This document shows, one piece after another, positions 1 to 7,114 of a DNA stretch of 22,027 bases (positions are counted from its first letter, which is position 1; the number at the start of each line of letters is the position of its first letter). A program made the position numbers and the translations under genes. The stretch is from positions 1-22,027 of the forward strand of contig CAZWDL010000120.1 of the NCBI GenBank assembly GCA_964632995.1, written 5' to 3'. Source of the stretch: CAZWDL01 sp964632995. GTDB taxonomy: Bacteria; Bacteroidota; Bacteroidia; Chitinophagales; Saprospiraceae. The notes beneath the pieces were generated by a model that saw only the letters and a program-made list of their open reading frames with translations, was not told the origin of the DNA and did not search any database.

Positions 1-2
1 TC

Positions 3-169
3 CTAGTACACTGTGTACTAAATTTTTCAACATTTTGAAGGGCTCTTTTTCCCTCACTCTTCGTTCCGTGCTCGCCTTCGTAGCTTAGGCTACGAGGCTC
101 CGCAGCGCCTCGATTGAGGAAAAAATCCCCTCTTCAAAATGCTAACTAACTTAATACACAGTGTACTAG
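3..169. repeat. Nested inverted-repeat element (MITE-like or long hairpin)
   Basis: Positions 3-17 and 155-169 are perfect 15-bp inverted repeats. After equal 13-nt gaps, positions 31-40 (CATTTTGAAG) and 132-141 are a second perfect 10-bp pair. Further inward, T-rich 45-55 and A-rich 116-126 also roughly pair, and the centre holds the hairpin CGTAGC-TTAG-GCTACG. The outer arm is itself almost palindromic (TAGTACAC-T-GTGTACTA, 4-20). No protein is encoded in 1-185. The equal spacing of two arm pairs points to one folded or mobile unit of about 167 bp, not to chance. Whether it is a MITE, a REP-type element or a transcribed hairpin cannot be settled from one copy. Confidence 0.6.
78..101. repeat. 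Short GTAGC-type hairpin, copy 1
   Basis: CCTTCGTAGC is followed by TTAG and then GCTACGAGG, forming a hairpin of about 9 bp with one bulge at the centre of the 3-169 element. A similar sequence lies in opposite orientation at 1310-1335, in another intergenic gap. The two copies share the words CCTTCG, TAGCTT and GCTACG, which suggests a dispersed intergenic motif. Confidence 0.4.
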
Positions 170-184
170 TGCCGGAGGCACTAG
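166..184. repeat. Perfect 8-bp hairpin next to a gene end
   Basis: CTAGTGCC (166-173), loop GGA, then GGCACTAG (177-184) form a perfect stem one base beyond the stop codon of the minus-strand gene at 186-689. It overlaps the right arm of the 3-169 element. It could terminate or stabilise the minus-strand transcript, but no clear T-tract follows on that strand, so I do not call it an intrinsic terminator. Confidence 0.45.
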
Positions 185-185
185 C

Positions 186-689
186 TTAATGCGAAAACGC
201 CGCCGCCCGCATCGCTGCATCCACCTCCCGCCCGATTAATAAAATGCGTTGGATGAGTTGCTGTATCGCTGAAAGAGGAGGGGCTTCCACACAAAAACTG
301 ATGCGCAGCAGGAAGGTGTCGCCGATTTGCTGGTGGAATAGATATCGTTGCCCCCGCAGCTCCCCGTATATCGCTTCGTTTAGCAGACGGATGTAATACC
401 GGAATGTTCTGTTATCCGCTGCGAAGTCTTCAGGTATATACTGAAACAGGATACCCTGAAGTGGGCTTTCCACTGCCTTCAGTTCCCGGTGATGGGCTAC
501 CTGATGCTCCAGCATCTCTTCCGCCTCCATTTCGCGGTAAATACCCGCCTCCTTCTTTTGTTCTTTCGGGATGTAAACCATCGGTGTTTTTTCTTTGCAA
601 ATTGCTTGATTTCTTCTGTTGCTCAAAGCCCAATTGAGCGAGTCGCCGGATATAATGATTAGCTTACCCTTCGGCTTCCGCCCCAGCAT
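186..689 (-). CDS. Orphan C-terminal fragment resembling group II PLP-dependent decarboxylases
   Basis: The product is 167 aa from ATG at 689; a TTG one codon earlier is also possible. Residues about 70-155 contain GILFQYIPED, LLNEAIYGEL and TFLLRISFC followed by a helix. This order resembles the small C-terminal domain of aromatic-L-amino-acid and diaminobutyrate decarboxylases, which has a CFR-like strand, a LN..I...L helix and an LR(F/V) strand. The large PLP-binding domain with its lysine is absent, and the upstream DNA encodes a different protein. The fragment therefore cannot be a decarboxylase alone. Its first 50 residues match nothing I know. The start codon overlaps the upstream stop (TGATG), so translation is probably coupled to the acyltransferase. 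It is either a decaying remnant or a small protein that reuses the domain. The family call rests on recalled similarity only. Confidence 0.5.
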   Translation of the reverse strand: MLGRKPKGKLIIISGDSLNWALSNRRNQAICKEKTPMVYIPKEQKKEAGIYREMEAEEMLEHQVAHHRELKAVESPLQGILFQYIPEDFAADNRTFRYYIRLLNEAIYGELRGQRYLFHQQIGDTFLLRISFCVEAPPLSAIQQLIQRILLIGREVDAAMRAAAFSH

Positions 690-1264
690 CAAGCATACCG
701 CTCATCCAGCTCAAATTTTTCAGGATATTTCCCCTCTATACCGTCATAAAATGCCATGATCCGGTGCATATCGGCCTGTATATCCCCGCTGGGGTGAATG
801 ACGGGGCCTACACCGGCAATCTTATTGGCATAGTCCAGGTAGCCGAGGCAGATAGGAACCCCTGCTTCCAGCGCAACGTAGTAAAATCCCGTTTTCCATT
901 TCTTTCTCGGCGAACGGGTCCCTTCCGGAGTGACCATCACGGCGATGCGCTCGTAGCGCTCGAAGATTTCAACCATCAATTTGACATAGCTGGGACGTTC
1001 TCCCGAATCTTTGCGCGGCCGCCTGTCGATACCAATAGCGCCGAGCGGTTTGAAAAAGAGTCCGAAGGGGAACCGGGTCCATTGCTGCTTGATCGTGAAT
1101 TTGACCGGTACTTCCATAATGAAAAACGCCAGCCGGGCATACCAGATATCCCAGTTGGAGGTATGAGGCGCTGCGATCATGACGCAGCGCTCTTTTTCCG
1201 GCGGAATGTCGTGCGAAATGCGCCAGCCGGACAGGGAAAGTAGGAATTGTGCGATTTTCTTCAT
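689..1264 (-). CDS. PlsC-like 1-acyl-sn-glycerol-3-phosphate acyltransferase family protein
   Basis: The product is 191 aa. It carries the acyltransferase catalytic motif H-x4-D as HTSNWD (H34 to D39) and the substrate-binding motif TPEGTRSP (112-119), both hallmarks of the PlsC/LPLAT superfamily. Members transfer a fatty acyl chain to lysophosphatidate or a related lysolipid at the inner face of the cytoplasmic membrane. At 191 aa it is shorter than typical PlsC (about 240 aa) and begins almost directly at the catalytic motif, with only a short amphipathic N-terminus. This resembles the compact acyltransferases common in Bacteroidota. Its substrate cannot be told from sequence. The downstream small gene starts within its stop codon, so the two are co-transcribed. 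A TAnnTTTG box lies 4 nt before the ATG. The superfamily call is firm; the exact reaction is inferred. Confidence 0.85.
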   Translation of the reverse strand: MKKIAQFLLSLSGWRISHDIPPEKERCVMIAAPHTSNWDIWYARLAFFIMEVPVKFTIKQQWTRFPFGLFFKPLGAIGIDRRPRKDSGERPSYVKLMVEIFERYERIAVMVTPEGTRSPRKKWKTGFYYVALEAGVPICLGYLDYANKIAGVGPVIHPSGDIQADMHRIMAFYDGIEGKYPEKFELDERYA

Positions 1265-1268
1265 AGCG

Positions 1269-1276
1269 CAAAAGTA
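1269..1276 (-). promoter_or_regulatory. Bacteroidota -7 box before the acyltransferase gene
   Basis: Read on the minus strand, this is TACTTTTG, an exact match to the TAnnTTTG -7 element of the Bacteroidota primary sigma factor. It ends 4 nt before the ATG at 1264, so transcription would begin at or next to the start codon and give a leaderless or near-leaderless mRNA. No TTTG is seen at the expected -33 position. Confidence 0.45.
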
Positions 1277-1309
1277 GGAATTTACGAGGAGTTTATCGCC
1301 GCAGGCGCG

Positions 1310-1335
1310 CGCTCCGTAGCAAAGCTAGCGAAGGG
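1310..1335. repeat. Short GTAGC-type hairpin, copy 2
   Basis: CGCTCCGTAGC, AAA, then GCTAGCGAAGGG form an imperfect hairpin in the 104-bp gap between the acyltransferase and rlmK genes. It resembles, in reverse orientation, the core of the element at 78-101. It may act on the 3' end of the rlmK transcript or be a dispersed repeat. No U-tract is present. Confidence 0.4.
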
Positions 1336-1368
1336 ACATCCTCTGCCCTCGCAGCTTAATGGGACCGC

Positions 1369-2331
1369 TTAACCCTTTAGAATTTCAAAACAATAGTGAA
1401 TGCTTTCATTCCGAAAATCCTTGGGAATCGTCCGGCTGGTAATGTCCTGGATTTTTTCGCTGCGAATTCCTTCCTCATCCAGTTTGAATTTGCGGAAGTT
1501 GGTGGAAAAGAATAAGGTTCCTCCGGAATGCATCCGCGCCAGTGTCTGATTGATCAGCGCTGTGTGATCGCGCTGTACGTCAAGGATGTCATCCATATTT
1601 TTACTGTTGGAAAAGGTAGGCGGATCGAGGATGACCAGATCGTACTTATCTTTGACTGGTTCTTGCAGCCATGTTTTGATATCGGCGCGGATAAAATGGT
1701 GCTGTGACCCCTGCAGTTGATTGACCTCGAAGTTGCGCTGCGACCACTCCAGGTAGGTATTGGACAAATCCACCGAGGTGGTGGAGGCTGCGCCGCCGTC
1801 GGCCGCATAGACGGAAAAGGAACTGGTGTAGGCAAAGAGATTGAGCACGTCTTTGCCTTCTGATAGCTCGCGAACCAGGGCCCTGGTCGGACGGTGATCC
1901 AGAAAGAGTCCCGTATCCAGATAATCAGTGAGGTTGACGATGAATTTCAGACCTCCTTCCTGTACGATAATCTCCCGGTGCTCATCAGCCCGCTTTTCGT
2001 ATTGCCGGGTGCCCTTCTGGGGCCTGCGGTGTTTGTAAATGATGTGATCGGGCGGCAACCCAAAAAAATTGCGTAGCACCTGGCGGCAGCCGCGCTGCCA
2101 GAGCTGGTACTCTTCCTCTTCCAAGGGATGATCCCGCCGGTATTCGGCCACGTGTACGTAATCTTCGTATACATCCACGGCTAAAGGAAACTCCGGTATA
2201 TCGGCGTCGTAAAGGCGGTAACAGGTGATGTTGTTCTTACGCAACCATTTTCCCAGGTGGCGCTGCATCTTGCGCAGCCGGTTTTCAAAATCCTGAAATT
2301 CAGGTAAGGACATCGTATTGGTTAATTTCAC
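1369..2331 (-). CDS. rlmK: Stand-alone RlmK-type 23S rRNA guanine-N7 methyltransferase
   Basis: The product is 320 aa and looks like the C-terminal half of E. coli RlmL (RlmKL), which makes m7G2069 in 23S rRNA using S-adenosylmethionine. Shared landmarks are FENRLRKMQRHLGKWL followed by CYRLYDADIPEF (37-48), HRRPQKGTRQYEK, NLTDYLDTGLFLDHRPTR, the SAM-binding motif I around 160 (VLNLFAYTSSFSVYAADGGA) and the motif IV loop DPPTFSNSK near 236-244. The THUMP and RlmL halves of the E. coli fusion are missing, so this is the K domain alone. The longest frame starts with GTG at 2331; an ATG at 2313 (residue 7) is an equally good start because FENRL, where family similarity begins, lies after it. The giant surface gene ends 9 nt upstream, so read-through is possible although the roles are unrelated. 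A related RlmI-type m5C activity is the alternative, but YRLYDAD favours RlmK. Confidence 0.85.
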   Translation of the reverse strand: MKLTNTMSLPEFQDFENRLRKMQRHLGKWLRKNNITCYRLYDADIPEFPLAVDVYEDYVHVAEYRRDHPLEEEEYQLWQRGCRQVLRNFFGLPPDHIIYKHRRPQKGTRQYEKRADEHREIIVQEGGLKFIVNLTDYLDTGLFLDHRPTRALVRELSEGKDVLNLFAYTSSFSVYAADGGAASTTSVDLSNTYLEWSQRNFEVNQLQGSQHHFIRADIKTWLQEPVKDKYDLVILDPPTFSNSKNMDDILDVQRDHTALINQTLARMHSGGTLFFSTNFRKFKLDEEGIRSEKIQDITSRTIPKDFRNESIHYCFEILKG

Positions 2332-2340
2332 TGTCGGAAC

Positions 2341-5300
2341 TCACTTGATTAACATCACATCTCCCGATTCGATGATCTCATCCGCCCCGTCGTCGTCGAC
2401 AAAGTCGAGTTCCAGGAAGTAGACAAATACGCCCTGCGGTAGTTGTTGCCCGCGAGCAGTTCCGTCCCAGCTGTCGTCGGGATTGCTGGTTTCAAAAACC
2501 TGGTTACCCCAACGGTCAAAGACGGCGAAGCGATAGCTGTTGATCTGTATACCCGCCGGCAGGAAAGGCCGGAAAGTGTCGTTGATGCCGTCGTTATCCG
2601 GAGAGAACGCATTCGGGGTATAGGTTTGCAGAAATACGCAATCGCGAATGTCGATATTTACGGAATCACGAACCGTGCAGACGCCATCCTGAACTTCCAC
2701 CCAGTAGGTGCCGCTTGTGGCAACTTGTATGCTTCGCTGGGTCTCCCCGGTGCTCCAGATGATAGCGCCGCTGACACTGCCTGCACTTAGCCGCAGCGGA
2801 CGCTCCGCGCAAATGGCCGTATCCGCGGGCAGGTTTACCTGCGGTGCATCCTGATAATCGATGCGTACGCTGTCGCGAAAAGTGCAGCCGTCCAGGGTGA
2901 CTTCGCCCCAGACCAGCCCGCCGGGATAAGTAACGGTTAGCTCATCTTTGGTCGAGCCGTCGCTCCAGCGATAGCTGTCGCCGGTAACAGAAATAAACAG
3001 ATCGTACGTTTCTCCTTCGCAGAGGAAAGCATCGCTGCCCAGTTCAAAATCGGGTACCGGATTGAAGGTTACGGTGACCTCATCGCTGGTCCGGCATTGA
3101 GCAACCTGAATATCGACGCTGTAATTCCCGGATTGGGTGACCTCCAGTCTGGCTGAAGTGGCGCCGGTATTCCACTGATAAACGGCATCGCCGTAGGGTA
3201 CAGTGGCGTCGAGGGTGACGGTCTCTCCGTCACACGACTGCACGTCAGTTCCCAATACTTCCTCCGGCAGGATGATGTAGTTGATCTCCACGCTGTCGCG
3301 ACGGGTGCAGCCGTCGAGTGTTGCATCGATCCAGTAGGTTCCCGACTGGGTTATCTGAATACCGGGCGAGGTAGCACCGGTATTCCACTGGTAGCTATCG
3401 GCGCCGTTGGCGGAACTGCCGTCCAGGTTGACCGTTTCCGATTCACAGGGGCGCCGGTCGGGGCCCAGCTCGATTTGCGGCGCCGGCTTGAAGGTGACCT
3501 GTATTTCATCGGAGGCGACGCATCCGTTGAGATCGACGTCGACGGTGTAGGTTCCGGACTGGGTCACCTCCAGGGTAGCGGTGGTGGCGCCGGTATTCCA
3601 GCTGTAGGTAGCGCCGCTGTTGGTGGCGTCGAGGGTCAAGGTTTCCCCTTCGCAAAGCTCGCGGTCGGGTCCCAGTTCGACGGTAGGCAGGGGTTTGAAG
3701 TTGACCTGTACTTCGTCGGTGGCGGTACACCCATCCAGGGTAGCTTCCAGCCGGTAGGCACCTGACTGGCTGACCTGGATAGTAGGCGTGGTCGCGCCGT
3801 TGCTCCAGCTGTAAGTATCAGCGCCATTGGCGGAGCTGCCGTCGAGGGTGAGGGTTTCGCCCTCGCAGGCTTCCAGGTCGGGGCCCAGTTCGATTTGGGG
3901 CGCCGGCTTGAAGGTGACCTGTATTTCATCGGAGGCGACGCATCCGTTGAGATNNNNNNNNNNNNNNNNNNNNNNNNNNNNNNNNNNNNNNNNNNNNNNN
4001 NNNNNNNNNNNNNNNNNNNNNNNNNNNNNNNNNNNNNNNNNNNNNNNNNNNNNTGGTGGCGCCGGTATTCCAGCTGTAGGTAGCGCCGCTGTTGGTGGCG
4101 TCGAGGGTGAGAGTTTCCCCTTCACAAAGCTCGCGGTCGGGGCCTAGATCGACGCTGGGTATGGGTTTGAAAGTCACGTTAACCGAATCGCGCCTGGCGC
4201 AGCGGCCGATATTGGCCTGTACGCGGTAAAGACCGGATTGGGTGACCTGGATGCTGGGGGTAGTGGCGCCGGTGTTCCACTGGTAGGCATCAGCGCCGGC
4301 TACTGTTGCGTCCAGCGTGACGGTTTCACCTTCACATACCTCCTGATCAGAGCCAAGTTCCACCTGGGGCGCATCGACAACTTCTATCTGAATGGATTCG
4401 GTTTCCTGGCAGCCGTCGGCGCTGACGGTGACGGAATAGGTTCCGGACTGCGTAACGGACAGGTTGCGTTCGCTAGAGCCGTCTGACCATTGATAGCTAA
4501 CCCCCGGCGCAGTAGAAGTAGCGTCGAGCAGGAGGCTTTCGCCCGCACACAGCGTTGTGTCGGCCCCAAAATCGGCCGCGAGGATGGATTGGTCGAAAAG
4601 GGTGACGGTATCGCGGATTTCGCAGTCGCTGGGAAAGCGGATCTGCACGATATAGTCACCCGGTTGATCGACAGTGATCGCAGGCGTTGTGGCGCCGTTG
4701 CTCCAGCTGTAGGTTTGGCCCTGGTCGCTGAGTTCGGGATCCAGGACGATGGCGCCGCCGTCGCAGAGCACGCGATCGTCCCCGAGCAGGCCTTCGGTAC
4801 TGGTGTTGCCACCGTCGGGGAAGGTCCATCCGTCGTTATTACTCAGATCGCGGCTGCCCAATCCGGCGTCAAAGTCGGCGCCACCCTCGGCGCGTTGATC
4901 GCGCATGTCCACATACAGGGCATCGATAGTTGCACTACTGCTTCGAACGGTGGCCTGCGTGCCGTTATTGGTAGAGGAAAGGGAAAGAACGCCGCAGGGG
5001 TTGCCGGGCATTTCCCAGCGGCTTTGTATTGTCTGGGTAGCGCCGGCTTCGAGCTGGTAAGCGCTGCCGGCGGTAAATTGGAGGATGCCGAAGTCATTAG
5101 AGCCGCGGATGACGCCGTCGCCGGCAAACTGAACGCGTTCGTAGGTGATGCCGTTAGCCGGAGCGCTGAGCTGTGCGGTTCCGATGCCGTTGGGAAATAG
5201 CACTTCTCCGTAGACGGCGGACAGCCCCAGCGCATCGGTGTAAAAATGCGCATTGGCGTGATCCATCAGTATGCGGGAACCCTCGGCGCTGATATCAATA

Positions 5301-7027
5301 TTGGCCTCCTCCACGAACCAGGCTGGATCATCGCCTCCGTCGCCCGGGATAGTGATTTGGCTGTTGGAAATATTGAGTATCTTTTTTGGTCCCCGTCCGA
5401 AAGCGTGAAAGCGATTGAGCTGTATGTCGACGCCGTCGCTGATTAAGGTGCCGCGAATGAAGTTCAGGGTATCCGCCGCCAGGGCGTCCTGCAAAGCCCA
5501 GCTGCCGGCGCCTTCCGCGCGGATCTTTTGCAGGACATTGTTATTGAATCTAAGTGTTTCACCTTCCTCATTGCTGCGCAGCTGTAGGAGCGGCATTCCA
5601 TAAACCATACCGGGCTGTAGTTCCAGCGAACCGAAGAGTTGCAGGGTAGCCAGACCCAATTCCGGAGTGCCGGTGGCGCCGTTCCAGGTCATATTGCGGC
5701 AATAGTATTGCGGTCCTTCTTCACCCATCACCACCTGATTGGGAGCGGAGAAAGCGTTCGCATCGAAGATGACGTCATCGAGCGGGGTGGGAGGACATTC
5801 GCCGCCGGGGCCGCCGCTCGACAGCGACCAGTGAACGGACTCATACCAGCCGCCGCCGTCATTAACCCAGTAGAGGGTGCGGGGAACGGGAGAGTTGATA
5901 GTCCAGCCTTCGTTATTGCCCAGGTCGATGGAATTGTCGGCCAGGAAGTTGGTGGCGCCGGCGTTGTGGATATCCTGCAGAATGAGGTAGTTGTTGGTAA
6001 AATCAAAGGCGCTGCGAAATAAGGCCTCCTCGCCGGTGGTAGTAGAACGCAACGAAACGTAACCCTCACATCCGCCTTCGGCCAGCAGTTCACGAATTAT
6101 AAAGGTCCGGTCACTGGCAAACCGGTATTCGAAGCCCCGGCTCAATTGCAGATTGAGCAGGGTCATATCGTTGAGCATCGATCCGTTGCGTTGGAAACGA
6201 ACCGTATCGATCCGCATGTCTACAAAGTTGTCATTATCCATTACACCGTCCTGCAGAAAGCTGACTGTCTGATATTCGATGAAACCGTTGCCGGAGTGAA
6301 ACATAAAGCCGGGGTCGGCAAACTCTATAGTCGCACTGCGTGCTTCCAGGTTAAAATTGTCGACCTGGGTAAGCCAGCGCACGGAATCGGCGTCGGTGCG
6401 TCTTAGGGTAAAGAGGGAACGGCCCAGGTTGAGGCGCCGCGAGCGGCTGGTATTGGAAATGAAGCGCTGGCAGGTCACGGGGAAATTGCTGGTGCCGAGG
6501 GTGCCGCGCTCCATATAGAACGTTTGCAGCGTAGTGAAGGCGTCACCGAGGGCCCATTGCCCGTCGTCTCCGTCGATGTATACATTACCGGAAAAAGCGT
6601 GCCCGGCACTGGTAATGATCCGGATAAAGGCGCTGGTCGGCGTAGATTCGAAGCGAACATCACCCTGAAAGGTGAAACTCATACCGGGAATAAAGGTCAG
6701 TTCTCCGAAAATGCGTAGCTGCCGGCTAGCAGTACCGTCAAAGGAAGGGGTGCCGGTAGCGCCGCTCCAGGTCATATCGCGGCAAAGGGCTTCATCGATA
6801 TCGATGGTTACCGTTTGGCCGGCGCCGGTAAACGAGTTGGCGTCGAAGAATACGTCGTCGCCATCACCGGGAGCTTGTGCGTGAAAGGTAGTACCACCGG
6901 AGCTGGTAGCCCAGTGGTTGGTATCCGACCAGTTGCCGGAACCGCCAACCCAGTAGTAGTCGGCGCCGTAAAGCGGTAAGCTCAGCAGGCTTAAAATAAA
7001 TAACAGGGGTAAAAGGAATAAGCGCAT
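2341..7027 (-). CDS. Giant secreted surface protein: duplicated N-terminal module, at least 10 Ig-like repeats, T9SS type B sorting domain (interrupted by an assembly gap)
   Basis: About 1,530 residues are visible. Residues 1-21 are a Sec signal peptide (MRLFLLPLLFILSLLSLPLYG). Two related modules follow, from about 23 and about 384. Each opens with YWV..G.W....HW..SSGG, continues with DDV.FDAN.F and a TWxGATGTP segment, and ends with N(N/D)(E/D)GWT. At least ten Ig-like units of about 70 aa come next, each with a (V/I)ELGPD....CEGET opening, Y.W..GAT and a second Cys near the end; each pair could form a disulfide. The last 100 residues (TPNAFSPDNDGIND, FDRWGNQVFE, YFLELDF, SGDVMLIK) are a CHU_C/TIGR04131 domain, the T9SS type B export signal. 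The run of 100 N at 3954-4053 breaks the frame only because its length is arbitrary; a 48-nt filling restores it. A role as adhesin or gliding-associated surface filament is inferred from architecture; no catalytic motif was seen. Downstream rlmK is 9 nt away. Confidence 0.9.
2640..4790 (-). repeat. Tandem Ig-like unit array with a near-identical 420-bp two-unit period
   Basis: Ten visible units of about 207-213 bp lie head to tail within the giant surface gene. Two neighbouring units form a higher-order period of 420 bp: bases 3481-3533 are identical to 3901-3953, and 3582-3636 are identical to the bases just after the gap (4054-4108). The other units have diverged further, so the 420-bp block is a recent duplication or conversion product. 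Confidence 0.85.
3954..4053. other. Assembly gap (100 N) inside repeats
   Basis: Exactly 100 N, the usual placeholder for an unknown length. By alignment with the sister repeat at 3534-3581, the missing piece is most simply 48 bp, or 48 bp plus whole repeat units. A length of 48 puts the upstream and downstream halves of the giant gene in one frame. Confidence 0.9.
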
Positions 7028-7081
7028 AATTACTATTTTTCAGATCATGGGATTTGATTTCGGAAATCTGGCCGAGGTACC

Positions 7082-7089
7082 TATATTTG
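7082..7089 (+). promoter_or_regulatory. Bacteroidota -7 box before the CxxC-repeat secreted protein
   Basis: TATATTTG matches TAnnTTTG exactly and lies 25 nt before the ATG at 7115, a sensible leader length. The nearest upstream TTTG (7053-7056) is 25 nt away rather than the usual 19-21, so only the -7 element is supported. The 87-bp divergent gap 7028-7114 must also hold the start region of the giant minus-strand gene, for which no exact box was found. Confidence 0.4.
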
Positions 7090-7114
7090 ACCGTTACCGA
7101 GTAAAATTGTTTTC

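Noticed and set aside
3926..4125. Frameshift or split gene in the giant surface protein
   Set aside because: The frame change falls exactly on an arbitrary-length N run and disappears when the gap is set to 48 bp.
2640..4790. CRISPR-like array
   Set aside because: The regular repeats are coding Ig-like units of about 210 bp in a single reading frame, with no 24-37 bp direct repeats and unique spacers.
4490..5200. Plus-strand open frame (236 codons) inside the giant surface gene
   Set aside because: Antisense to a gene with clear domain content; Ala/Gly/Val-rich shadow translation with no motif.
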